A stretch of DNA of 28,121 nt from JAFDVL01 sp031371805 (GTDB lineage Bacteria; Acidobacteriota; Blastocatellia; RBC074), in NCBI GenBank assembly GCA_031371805.1, contig JANMKB010000452.1, positions 1 through 28,121 on the forward strand, in the 5' to 3' direction. Below, piece by piece: positions 8,008 through 16,199 of this stretch. The stretch's first letter is position 1. Every line of letters starts with the position of its first letter. The notes beneath the pieces are model-generated. The model was not told the origin of the DNA, ran no database searches, and was given only the letters and a program-made list of their open reading frames with translations. The position numbers and the translations under genes were made by a program.

Positions 8008-8517
8008 ATGAATGGTCGAGTCCTGGTTTTAAATTCGACGTATGAACCGATCAATGTTTGCAATGTTCGTCGAGCTGTCGTCCTTGTCTTAAAGGGAGTC
8101 GCCCGGACGGAAGAAAAGGGAAATCACATGTTACGCACGCCGCGCGTCACAGTGCCGACACCATCGGTCATCCGATTGCTTGATTACGTCCATATTCCTT
8201 TTGAGCGAAAAAGCCTGTCCCGAAAAAATATTTTGTTGCGTGACCACAATACCTGCCAGTATTGCGGGCGCGTGTTAGCGCCGGCAGAATTAACCCTTGA
8301 TCATGTTATTCCCAGATCACGCGGCGGACATTCCAATTGGGACAATCTGGTGGCCTGTTGTAAACGCTGTAATAATCGCAAAGGAAGCTCGACACCCGAA
8401 GAAGCCGGGATGAATTTGATTAAACGTCCCCAGGCGTTTAGTTTACATGTGAATCGCCAGATCATGCGCTACCTCGGACGCAGCGACGAAGCCTGGCGCA
8501 AATATTTATTTTATTGA
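8008..8517 (+). CDS. HNH endonuclease
   Basis: The 169-residue protein has an N-terminal block (VLVLNSTYEPINV, then RRAVVLVLKG) found in a widespread chromosomal HNH family. A zinc-ribbon HNH domain follows: C83-x2-C86, the D98-H99 pair in LTLDHVIPRS, N113 in NWDNLV, and C118-x2-C121 followed by NNRKG. The metal-binding third position is Asn, a common variant. Such proteins are metal-dependent DNA nickases or nucleases. This family is chromosomal, not tied to a restriction system, and its cellular role is poorly defined. ATG 8008 is chosen over TTG 8002 because AAAGG (7996-8000) is well placed before it. It stands alone, with a long leader before and a strong hairpin after it. Confidence 0.9.
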   Translation: MNGRVLVLNSTYEPINVCNVRRAVVLVLKGVARTEEKGNHMLRTPRVTVPTPSVIRLLDYVHIPFERKSLSRKNILLRDHNTCQYCGRVLAPAELTLDHVIPRSRGGHSNWDNLVACCKRCNNRKGSSTPEEAGMNLIKRPQAFSLHVNRQIMRYLGRSDEAWRKYLFY

Positions 8518-8536
8518 AATTATGAATGCGGTCCTG

Positions 8537-8611
8537 AGGCTTTGTTGGCTGGTCTTTGGGAAATAAATGTAAGGGCTTCGTTCCATAACCAAAGACCAAC
8601 CAACAAAGCCC
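8537..8611. terminator. Long near-perfect inverted repeat after the HNH gene
   Basis: Arms 8537-8559 and 8589-8611 are inverted copies matching at 21 of 23 positions (core GCTTTGTTGG and its complement) around a 29-nt loop. This is far stronger than an average terminator stem. There is no clean T-run after it, so it may be a terminator for the HNH gene, a small structured RNA, or a palindromic dispersed repeat. The minus-strand ORFs across it look like artefacts of the repeat. Confidence 0.6.
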
Positions 8612-8739
8612 TGACCACTGATATTTTTTGTAACGGCTCGATGATGGTGGACAACTTCGAGCTTTGACGCGCCCCAAACGAGTCCCAGCGGTCGCTTTCT
8701 GTTTCCTCCCTGTACAGCGAAAAAATCCAGGAAATATTT

Positions 8740-11340
8740 ATGTCTTTAAAACTTAATTTACCCATTATTGTCGGAATTATTATTGCAGCTTTTGTCCTGC
8801 TCCCCTTTCAGCAGGCAGCGCAAGTTCAACCACAACCAGAACAGCGTATGAACACTCTGCACAGTCCGCACGCAGGCAAAGACTGGGATCAGCAGAAAAT
8901 TGCGCGCGAGTCCTGGGCGCTGCATGAGTTTAATCGCCAGCGCTTAGCCAGAGTTGGGATAGAAGCCGATAAAACCGAAGCCGTCGTCACCGACACGAAT
9001 GATGTTTCCGTCATTCAGGATGATGACACAATCATTATTCCGCCCACACCTTTCAGCTTAGTTGGGCGCTCAGTTTTATTTACGCCTGCTGGCGCGGGCT
9101 ATGCGATTTCAGGCAGCACTGCCACGTATGACACGAATTTAGGCACGAAACTTGACCTGACAGTAGCGCCAGCAGTTAATCCGAAGCTCTCGACTGTGCC
9201 AGGAATTGAAGCGGGTGATGATGCCTATATCGTCCAGGACCTCGGATTTAATTTTAGTTTTTACGGGACGAGTTACGCCAATGTGGCGATCAGCAGCAAT
9301 GGCAATATGACCTTTCGTCCTGCCGGTACTAACAGTATTTTTTTTGACGATAGCACCGTTGATTCCGGTGAATCATTAGCGGTGCTGCAATCGGCTTTAC
9401 CACGTATTGCGGCGTACTGGCATGACCTGGATGCACGCGCAGCCGCCACACAAGGTGCCAGTGGAATTTACATTCGCAAAGCCAGCGATCGCGTTTTAAT
9501 TAGCTGGAACAACATCAACGATTTCTTTAACAGGTCTGGTGATAATGGTACTCATCGTTTCCAGGTAACATTATTTAATGATGGACGCATTCAAATTGTT
9601 TATGGCGCAGCCCAACTAACCACGACAGCTTTGGTTGGAATTTCAGGCGGTGGAACTGCGCCTGCGCCAACGCTGGTAAATTTTGCCAACCCAACGGTTC
9701 CTGCTACCAATACTCCTTTCGCGCAATATTTTTCGACGACGCAAACGTTGGATGAATTGAATGCCATCAAAGCTTTTTACAACGCGCACCCCAATCAGGA
9801 TGTCTATGATTTCGCGTATGTCGTGCTGGATTTTAATTACACCTTGCCGGGTAATGCCTTCGCGTATTATTCGCCCATTCGGAACAATGTCGGCGGCATC
9901 AATCAGGACATTTTTGATTCTGATACTTATGGCGCACTGGGTGGGAAACGAATACTGGGGTTCCTGAATATGAGCAATATTCTGACCCAGTATCCAGAAT
10001 ACCCAACAACCCGATTTTTAGGTGCGAATCATGCGCTTTCAATTTTTGGTCAGGAGCAGGGACACGCATGGCTGGCGTATGTTTTGTACCCTGGACGCAC
10101 CAGCACAGTTTTATTGGGACGCGACCTTCAGCATTGGAATTTCTTTTTCAATTCTGAATCTTCGCTCAGTCAACCCGCCGCGCCGCGCTCTTCGTCTTCG
10201 GAAGGGAATGCCTGGCGCGATAATGGGAACGGCACATTTACGACAATTAGCTTGATAGACGGTTATTCAAAACTGGATCATTACCTGATGGGGCTGCGAC
10301 CACCGGAACAGGTTCCCGACAGTTTTTTGATCACGAATGTTTTCGGGACTTCGGCAACCCCAAGCTCAAACCCTGGCCCCGGTGTGCAGGCCAGCGGCAT
10401 TCGGCAGGCAATTCCGATCAATCAAATTATTTCCGCCAATGGTCAACGTGATCCGGCGGTTGCGAATGCAACTAAAAATTATCGAGCGGCCTGTCTGGTC
10501 ATCACGCAAAAAGGTCAGTCGGCAACCCCCTCAACAATAAACAAATTGACGCGTTACCGCCTCGCGTGGGAAAGTTATTTCGCCCAATCAACTGATTATC
10601 TGGCAACGATCAATACCGGGATTTCTGCGCTTTCATCGCAGCGCTTCATCGGCCTGGCAAATGGGGCAAGCTATACCGCCGTCCTTTCACCCGGAGTTTT
10701 AACTTCGATTTTCGGGCAGGGATTAACGAATGGAGCTTCTTTCACTGCCACGCCCGGACAAGCATTGCCCTTTAACCTCGGTGGCATTGAAGTGAAGGTT
10801 GATGGAATTTCAGCCCCGCTTTTTTACGTGGGACAATTTCAAATCAACTTCCAAATGCCGCGCACGATCCAGGCGACAACATTTATTTCGACCAGAGTAG
10901 ATTCCGCCACAGCAACGGTTGAAATCTTTAAAGATGGCCTGTTAATCCGTGCCGCCGCGCCCCAAATTGCGCCTGTGTTGCCGGGGATATTTTCGCTCAG
11001 TCAGGATGGAGCTGGCCCCGCCGCCGCCCTTGATGCTATTAATTTTTCGGCGGCTCCGTTCAAGGCGAAACAAGCCAACGGACAACCTAATTTTGTCGCC
11101 TTGTTTGCCTCCGGCTTAGGCGCAGATGTCACCGATGTTGACGGAAATGTTAACGGCAGCGTGCAGGTAACCTTGAATGGAACTCCGACGACAGTTTCGT
11201 ATGCGGGCCGAGCGCCAGGATATTTTGGTTTGAATCAAATAAACTTTCAGTTGCCAGCCAATCTTGCCGCCGGAACATATAACGCCGTGGTCGCCAGAAA
11301 TGGGGTTGCAAGCAACTCTGTGACGATTGCGATTAAGTAG
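8740..11340 (+). CDS. Large secreted protein with degenerate zincin-like motif and C-terminal TIGR03437 domain
   Basis: The 866-residue protein starts with a signal peptide or anchor (about 5-27, ending QQAAQ). Residues about 165-310 are beta-rich (DLGFNFSFYG, SSNGNMTF, YWHDLDA, FQVTLFNDGRIQIVYG) and resemble nidogen-like (NIDO) extracellular domains. Residues 370-540 resemble acidobacterial secreted metalloprotease-like regions, with GQEQGHAW at 437-444 and LDHYLMGLRPPEQVPDSF further on. The first zinc histidine of HExxH is Gln (Q438), so activity is doubtful. From about residue 635 to the end it matches the TIGR03437 domain (NGASYTAVLSPGVLTSIFG near the start, LNQINFQLP near the end), which is common in Acidobacteria and often C-terminal in secreted proteins. 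AGGAAA (8729-8734) precedes ATG 8740. It probably acts at the cell surface or outside; the substrate is unknown. Confidence 0.8.
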   Translation: MSLKLNLPIIVGIIIAAFVLLPFQQAAQVQPQPEQRMNTLHSPHAGKDWDQQKIARESWALHEFNRQRLARVGIEADKTEAVVTDTNDVSVIQDDDTIIIPPTPFSLVGRSVLFTPAGAGYAISGSTATYDTNLGTKLDLTVAPAVNPKLSTVPGIEAGDDAYIVQDLGFNFSFYGTSYANVAISSNGNMTFRPAGTNSIFFDDSTVDSGESLAVLQSALPRIAAYWHDLDARAAATQGASGIYIRKASDRVLISWNNINDFFNRSGDNGTHRFQVTLFNDGRIQIVYGAAQLTTTALVGISGGGTAPAPTLVNFANPTVPATNTPFAQYFSTTQTLDELNAIKAFYNAHPNQDVYDFAYVVLDFNYTLPGNAFAYYSPIRNNVGGINQDIFDSDTYGALGGKRILGFLNMSNILTQYPEYPTTRFLGANHALSIFGQEQGHAWLAYVLYPGRTSTVLLGRDLQHWNFFFNSESSLSQPAAPRSSSSEGNAWRDNGNGTFTTISLIDGYSKLDHYLMGLRPPEQVPDSFLITNVFGTSATPSSNPGPGVQASGIRQAIPINQIISANGQRDPAVANATKNYRAACLVITQKGQSATPSTINKLTRYRLAWESYFAQSTDYLATINTGISALSSQRFIGLANGASYTAVLSPGVLTSIFGQGLTNGASFTATPGQALPFNLGGIEVKVDGISAPLFYVGQFQINFQMPRTIQATTFISTRVDSATATVEIFKDGLLIRAAAPQIAPVLPGIFSLSQDGAGPAAALDAINFSAAPFKAKQANGQPNFVALFASGLGADVTDVDGNVNGSVQVTLNGTPTTVSYAGRAPGYFGLNQINFQLPANLAAGTYNAVVARNGVASNSVTIAIK

Positions 11341-11414
11341 AAAAATTGACAGGTGCTAAAGGTGGTTGTTATATTCAGAAACGAAGAATAGCGATAGTAT
11401 TCAAGAAAAATTTT

Positions 11415-11552
11415 CCACGAAGCAGCACGAAGTTTTTTTCGACAGGATTTACAGGATTGACAAGATAGATTATTTTTTTGCGCCCATAAATCCTGTTCAT
11501 TCTGTCAATCCTGTCTGATTTCTTCTTCGTGAACCTTCGTGTAGCTTCGTGG
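11415..11552. repeat. 138-bp nested palindromic repeat element
   Basis: Outer arms 11415-11432 and 11535-11552 (CCACGAAG...CACGAAG against its complement) match at 16 of 18 positions. Inner arms 11441-11466 and 11490-11515 (GACAGGATT-type units) are also inverted copies with a few mismatches, around a T-rich centre. Inside the arms the sequence is phased. The inner arms are near-9-mers (NACAGGATT) and the right outer arm is 10-mers ending CTTCGTG. Similar TTCGTG and CAGGATT intergenic repeats are familiar in several environmental phyla, but I know no named family. The right edge reaches the GTG at 11549, which would falsely extend the next gene. Confidence 0.65.
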
Positions 11553-11602
11553 ATGAGAAGTTCTTTTTCTTAAAAGCTGTACCAACTCTTAGGTCAGAAA
11601 AT

Positions 11603-12580
11603 ATGTTATCACAGCAAATTTATTTAGGCGTAGACCTGAGCAGTCGTCACATCCGTGTGGGAACCATTGATGCTGAGGGCAAGCTGTTAAGTTCTAAGCG
11701 GATGCCGCATCAGCTTTCCCGCAGCAGTGATGGCAATGGTCGTGCACTGGCTGATAAATTACTCTCCACCATGAAAATGAGCGTCGCGGAACAAACTGCT
11801 CCGATAGGCGGAATTGGGGTGGGGTTTCCAGGTTTGGTAAATTATGCCACGCACCGCGTCGTCCATTTGCCGAATGCCGCCAATCTCAGTGACATTGATC
11901 TCTATCAGGAATTCGTAAATGAATTTCAGCTTCCAATTGTTTTTGAGAACAACACCAATGCGGCCACCATCGCGGAGATGAAGTTAGGAGCGGCCCAGGA
12001 CGTTAATGACTGGATGTTAGTGCGGATTGGTTACGGCGTGGGAGCCGGATTAGTTTTAGATGGAAAATTGCGGCGCGGGAAATCAGGGTTCGCCGGAGAA
12101 ATCGGACATTTGAATATTGATGCCGAAGGCCTTGATTGTGCCTGTGGTAGTCACGGATGCCTGGAGACAATTTGTTCAGCACCAAATATTGTGCGCCGGA
12201 CACGCGCCCGCCTCGAACGCGACAAGACTTCTTCGCTGTCAGAGTTTGAGAACCGCGATGAAGATTTCGCATATGATGACATTGTCAAAGCGGCGCAGGA
12301 GGGCGATGAACTGGCCATGTTAATGATGCAACGAACGGGTCATTTTATTGGTATGGCGGTGGCCGATATGATCAACGTACTGAATTTATCCAGAGTTGTC
12401 ATCGGAGGGAATTCAGCGGCTCGCCCGTTGCTGGTTCCCGCAATTATCGAAGAAGCGCAGCGCCGCTCCTTCCCTGACTCATTTGCCGACTGTGAAATAT
12501 TACCGGCTAAACTGGCATCGGAAGCTGGCGTCATTGGGGCGGCACTGCTGGCACAGGAACAAGCTGAACAAACCAGTTAA
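11603..12580 (+). CDS. ROK family protein (sugar kinase fold, altered catalytic residue)
   Basis: The 325-residue protein has the ROK layout: ATP phosphate-1 loop GVDLSSRHIRVG (9-20), GVGFPGLV (72-79), sugar-binding GEIGH (165-169), and the zinc site H169 with C179, C181 and C186 (CACGSHGCLE). ROK proteins are glucose, N-acetylglucosamine or N-acetylmannosamine kinases, or sugar-sensing repressors. There is no N-terminal helix-turn-helix, so a NagC/Mlc-type repressor is excluded. The catalytic Asp in the usual END-x-N segment is Asn here (E115-N-N117-T-N119), which predicts weak or absent phosphotransfer. ATG 11603 is preceded by AGG at 11591-11593. The longer reading from GTG 11549 starts inside a palindromic repeat and is rejected. 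No sugar transport genes adjoin it. Confidence 0.85.
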   Translation: MLSQQIYLGVDLSSRHIRVGTIDAEGKLLSSKRMPHQLSRSSDGNGRALADKLLSTMKMSVAEQTAPIGGIGVGFPGLVNYATHRVVHLPNAANLSDIDLYQEFVNEFQLPIVFENNTNAATIAEMKLGAAQDVNDWMLVRIGYGVGAGLVLDGKLRRGKSGFAGEIGHLNIDAEGLDCACGSHGCLETICSAPNIVRRTRARLERDKTSSLSEFENRDEDFAYDDIVKAAQEGDELAMLMMQRTGHFIGMAVADMINVLNLSRVVIGGNSAARPLLVPAIIEEAQRRSFPDSFADCEILPAKLASEAGVIGAALLAQEQAEQTS

Positions 12581-12721
12581 TAAACGCGAAAACTTTCCAG
12601 CTTGCGTGATTGCAGGGGGAAGTAGTCCTAAAGAAAAGTACACCTTTGCCCCTGAGATTTCAGCCTGGCACACGACGCAAACTGGCAAATTTGCGCTCCC
12701 CAACATTCCGAAAGGCAACCA

Positions 12722-13387
12722 ATGATTTCAAGCGACAACCTTGAACGATTTTATGAACACGGAGCCACAAAAACCTGGGTTTTGCGGCGTGTCAAAGTTG
12801 ACCTTGAAGAAGGCGAATTTGTTTCCATCATGGGGCCATCCGGCGCGGGGAAATCTATGCTGCTGCATATTCTGGGCATGCACGACAATGCGTGGCTGGG
12901 CGAATATTTTTTCTACGATCAGGCCGTCCATAAGCTCAAACCCAAAGAGCGCGTGGAATTACGCAATAAAAATGTCGGGTTTGTGTTTCAGAGCTATCAT
13001 CTGCTTGATAATTTAACTGTTTACGAAAACCTCAAAATTCCGCTCTCCTATCGCAATTACAAAAAATCCGAACGCGAAGCCATTGTTGCAGATGTGCTGG
13101 ATCGGTTTGGGATCGTCGGCAAAAAAGATTTGTATCCTGCGCAGCTTTCCGGCGGTTAGCAACAATTGATTGGCGTAGCCCGCGCCATCGTTGCCAATCC
13201 AAAATTAATTCTGGCGGATGAGCCGACAGGCAATTTGCATTCGGCCCAGGGCAAAGAAATCATGGAGTTATTCAAGAAGTTAAATGACGCCGGAACGACA
13301 ATTGTAATGGTCACGCATTCAGAAGCGAATGCCGCGTACAGTAATCGTATTATCAAGGTGCGCGATGGTTGGGTCGTTAATGAATAA
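12722..13387 (+). pseudogene. ABC transporter ATPase (LolD/MacB-like), interrupted by TAG at the signature
   Basis: One reading frame of 221 sense-equivalent codons encodes a complete LolD/MacB/FtsE-type ATPase. Walker A is GPSGAGKS (38-45), the Q-loop VFQSYHLL (Q90), the signature LSGG (142-145), Walker B LILADEPTGNL and the H-loop VTHS. Codon 146 (13157-13159) is TAG where the family has the Gln of LSGGQ, one C-to-T change from CAG. The frame continues unchanged to TAA 13385-13387. Other deviations are QQLIGVARA for QQRVAIARA and NLH for NLD at the D-loop, consistent with relaxed constraint. TAG ends other genes here, so recoding is unlikely. No permease is adjacent. The two halves (12722-13159, and 13166 onward from TTG) might be made separately, but a nonsense-inactivated gene or a sequence error is more likely. 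AAAGG precedes ATG 12722. Confidence 0.8.
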
Positions 13388-13396
13388 TTACGCGCA

Positions 13397-14758
13397 ATGA
13401 ATTCTCCAACCCCTAAAATCTTAATTGCCGATGATCAGCCCGATGTGCTGGAAGCCCTGCGTTTATTACTTAAAGCTGAGGGCTGGCAAATCGAAGCGGC
13501 GACTTCGCCGGGCAAAGTGTTAGCACTTGTCGCCGGCCAGGAATTCGAGGTTGCACTGATTGATTTGAATTACGCACGCGACACGACTTCGGGCAAAGAA
13601 GGTTTAGAGTTGATGTCAAAGCTCATCGAACTCGACAGTTCCCTGCCGATTGTCGTAATGACGGCCTGGGGCAGCGTCGAAGTTGCCGTTGAAGCAATGC
13701 GCCGTGGAGCGCGTGATTTTATCCAAAAGCCCTGGGAAAATGAGCGCCTGCTTGCGATCCTGCGCACCCAGGCTGAACTCAGCCGGGCGTTGCGACAAGG
13801 GCAAAAACTCGCGGCAGAAAACGAACTACTCCGCGCTGAAAAAGGGCCAGCCATCGTGGCGGAATCCGCCGCCATGCAACCAGTCCTGGAAATGATCGCG
13901 CGGGTTGCGCCTTCTGATGCAAATGTTTTAGTAACGGGTGAAAACGGCACTGGTAAAGGCGTCATTGCCCGCGCTTTGCATGCGGCCTCAGCCCGAGCGC
14001 ACAAAGCGCTTGTTACCGTCAACGTTGGCGGACTTTCTGAAGGCGTATTCGAGAGTGAATTATTTGGTCACGTCAAAGGCGCGTTTACCGATGCCAGAGC
14101 TGATCGCGTGGGGCGGTTTGAACTGGCAGATGGCGGAACTTTATTTTTAGATGAAATTGCCAACGTGCCTACTTTGCAACAACCAAAAATGTTGCGTGTC
14201 CTGGAAACCGGAGAATTCGAGCGCGTCGGTTCGTCCAAAACGCGGCAGGTAAATGTGCGGATTGTTTCGGCAACCAATGCGGAATTAAAAAAAGGAGTTG
14301 AGGCTGGTCATTTTCGCCGCGACCTTTTATTTCGCCTGAACACCATCGAAATTCATTTGCCACCGTTGCGCGAACGCCGCGAAGATATTGCCCCGCTGGC
14401 ACATTATTTCCTGCGTCAGCAAATGTTGCGCTATCGCAAAATGGTGGAAGGCTTCGAGGCAAACGCGCTTCAGGCAATGTTGAAATACGATTGGCCGGGC
14501 AATGTCCGTGAACTCGAACACATGGTTGAGCGGGCGATTTTAATGACGAATCGAACACTGATTCGTGCCAATGATTTGGGCTTGACGGACTCAACCGGAA
14601 GCTCGCCGGGCATTGAAGATTTAAGCCTGGAAGAAGTCGAAGTGTGGCTGATCAAGAAATCACTGGCCCGTTGTGATGGTAATGTAAGTCGGGCGGCAGA
14701 GGCGCTGGGGTTGAGTCGCAGCGCCTTATATCGCAGGCTGGAAAAATATGGTCTCTGA
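13397..14758 (+). CDS. Sigma-54-dependent response regulator, NtrC family
   Basis: The 453-residue protein has three domains. The receiver (6-120) has acidic D12/D13, phospho-acceptor D56 and K111. The AAA+ domain (about 152-385) has Walker A GENGTGKG (181-188), Walker B LFLDEI (249-254) and arginine residues FRRDLLFR (306-313). The Fis-type helix-turn-helix (428-450) reads NVSRAAEALGLSRSALYRRL. The sigma-54-contacting loop is GAFTDA (228-233) where the consensus is GAFTGA, so sigma-54 engagement may differ. It begins 9 bp after the ABC ATPase frame and is followed 21 bp later by its likely cognate kinase. This pairing next to an ABC ATPase is a layout I associate with envelope-stress or efflux control in Acidobacteria. 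I found no clear -24/-12 promoter in the window. Confidence 0.93.
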   Translation: MNSPTPKILIADDQPDVLEALRLLLKAEGWQIEAATSPGKVLALVAGQEFEVALIDLNYARDTTSGKEGLELMSKLIELDSSLPIVVMTAWGSVEVAVEAMRRGARDFIQKPWENERLLAILRTQAELSRALRQGQKLAAENELLRAEKGPAIVAESAAMQPVLEMIARVAPSDANVLVTGENGTGKGVIARALHAASARAHKALVTVNVGGLSEGVFESELFGHVKGAFTDARADRVGRFELADGGTLFLDEIANVPTLQQPKMLRVLETGEFERVGSSKTRQVNVRIVSATNAELKKGVEAGHFRRDLLFRLNTIEIHLPPLRERREDIAPLAHYFLRQQMLRYRKMVEGFEANALQAMLKYDWPGNVRELEHMVERAILMTNRTLIRANDLGLTDSTGSSPGIEDLSLEEVEVWLIKKSLARCDGNVSRAAEALGLSRSALYRRLEKYGL

Positions 14759-14779
14759 TGTTTTCATCTTCCCAAGCCC

Positions 14780-16150
14780 ATGAAATCTCCCGTTGAAATC
14801 ATTGCCCGAAAATCCTCCCTGAAGGCCAGTCCTGCGTACAAACGAATTTACCACGATCAAGCGATCTTTATTTTTGCCCTGCTGGCGGGACTGCCAGCCA
14901 TCATCGTAGCAATAAGTTTACTCTGGTTCAGCGAATATTCCCCCAAAGTACAATGGACGTTATCGCTCGTCATTATTGTGTGCTGGTTCGGCTTTGCAAT
15001 GGCCCTGCGCGAACGTGTCATCCGTCCGCTGCAAACGGTTTCCAATTTACTCGCGGCATTGCATGAAGAAGATTATTCAGTGCGGGCGCGTGGAGCGACA
15101 CCGCATGATGCGCTGGGCGAGTTATTAATAGAAGTAAATACGCTCAGCGAAACGTTACGCGCACAAAAGATGGGAGCGATGGAAGCCTCAGCCCTGCTCA
15201 GAACCGTGATGGCAGAAATCGAAGTCGCCGTTTTTGCGTTTGATTCCGAGACAAAATTGCGGCTGGTAAATCGCGCCGGAGAAAAATTGCTCGCGCAACC
15301 GTTGGAAAGAATTATCGGACGGAGCGCGGCGCAACTCGGTTTGCAGGATTGTCTGGGATTTTCAGCCGCCCAAACCAAACAACTCAGTTTCCCCAGTGGA
15401 ACCGGGCGGTTTGGCATCCGGCAGGGCAGCTTTCGGCAGGGCGGGCGGGCGCATAATTTGCTCGTGCTGACGGATTTGAGCCAGGCCTTGCGCGAAGAAG
15501 AAAGACAAGCATGGCAACGCATTATTCGTGTGCTGGGACATGAATTAAATAATTCACTGACCCCGATTAAATCAATTGCCAGCAGCCTGGCAACCCTGAT
15601 CGGACGCTCGCCCCGTGCGGATGACTGGGAAACAGACACGTGCCGTGGACTCGAAATAATTGCCGCCCGTGCTGATTCGCTCAACCGCTTTATGGGCGCC
15701 TATGCACAACTGGCAAAATTGCCACAACCAAATTTAAAACCAGTCAATGTCGGAGAATTGTTGCAACGCGTAACCGAACTGGAAACGCGGATGGTAATTA
15801 CGTTATTGCCGGGCAGCGAAATCACGATTCAGGCGGATGGCGATCAGTTGGAACAATTATTCATCAACATTATTCGCAATGCCGTTGATGCAGTCCTGGA
15901 ATATGGCGGGAACGAAGTCAAAGTCACCTGGGCAAAAACTACGCAACTGGAAATCGCAGTCGAGGACAATGGCCCGGGTCTTTCCGGCACTACTAACCTA
16001 TTCGTCCCCTTCTTTACCACCAAGCCCAAAGGCTCAGGCATCGGTCTGGTATTAAGTCGCAATATTGCGGAAGCGCATGGCGGAACATTTACGCTGGAAA
16101 ATAAACCGACCGGGAATGGCTGTATTGCGCAGGTACGATTACCATTATAA
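14780..16150 (+). CDS. NtrY-like sensor histidine kinase
   Basis: The 456-residue protein has two membrane segments (about 28-50 and 57-76) with only a very short loop between them, so there is no large periplasmic sensor. A HAMP-type linker (77-130, RERVIRPLQTVSNL), a PAS-like segment (135-235), the HisKA box with phospho-acceptor H254 (VLGHELNNSLTPIKS) and an HATPase_c domain follow: N-box NIIRNAVDA (N366), G1 DNGPGL (396-401), G2 GSGIGLVLS (418-426). The LGHELNNSLTPIK form is typical of NtrY-like kinases. It should phosphorylate the NtrC-type regulator encoded just upstream. With such a small external loop it may sense membrane state or a cytoplasmic cue through the PAS region. The Nudix gene follows 49 bp later. 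Confidence 0.92.
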   Translation: MKSPVEIIARKSSLKASPAYKRIYHDQAIFIFALLAGLPAIIVAISLLWFSEYSPKVQWTLSLVIIVCWFGFAMALRERVIRPLQTVSNLLAALHEEDYSVRARGATPHDALGELLIEVNTLSETLRAQKMGAMEASALLRTVMAEIEVAVFAFDSETKLRLVNRAGEKLLAQPLERIIGRSAAQLGLQDCLGFSAAQTKQLSFPSGTGRFGIRQGSFRQGGRAHNLLVLTDLSQALREEERQAWQRIIRVLGHELNNSLTPIKSIASSLATLIGRSPRADDWETDTCRGLEIIAARADSLNRFMGAYAQLAKLPQPNLKPVNVGELLQRVTELETRMVITLLPGSEITIQADGDQLEQLFINIIRNAVDAVLEYGGNEVKVTWAKTTQLEIAVEDNGPGLSGTTNLFVPFFTTKPKGSGIGLVLSRNIAEAHGGTFTLENKPTGNGCIAQVRLPL

Positions 16151-16199
16151 CTGTTCAGCTTTGCCTTTCCGGCGCTTTTTTGATTGAATCTAAAACCTG

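Noticed and set aside
8520..8765. Minus-strand 81-residue ORF across the hairpin after the HNH gene
   Set aside because: It is produced by the inverted repeat, overlaps the start of the secreted-protein gene, has no ribosome site and resembles no family I know.
11549..11602. N-terminal extension of the ROK protein from GTG 11549
   Set aside because: The GTG lies in the last bases of a palindromic repeat. ATG 11603 has a ribosome site, and the ROK fold starts a few residues later.
12613..12654. CAGGGG/CCCCTG inverted repeat before the ABC ATPase as a riboswitch or terminator
   Set aside because: Only 6 bp with a loop of about 30 nt and no T-run; no riboswitch signature recognised.
12581..12721. 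Sigma-54 (-24/-12) promoter in front of the ABC/two-component cluster
   Set aside because: TGGCA-like stretches occur near 12666 and 12682, but none has GG and GC at the required 10-bp spacing.
12722..13387. Genome-wide recoding of TAG as glutamine
   Set aside because: TAG ends the ComF-type gene (6413-6415), the 866-residue secreted protein (11338-11340) and hemH (25406-25408) at the expected protein lengths.
15073..15684. 203-residue minus-strand ORF opposite the histidine kinase
   Set aside because: It is the antisense shadow of strongly supported kinase motifs, with Ser/Arg-rich low-information sequence and no ribosome site.
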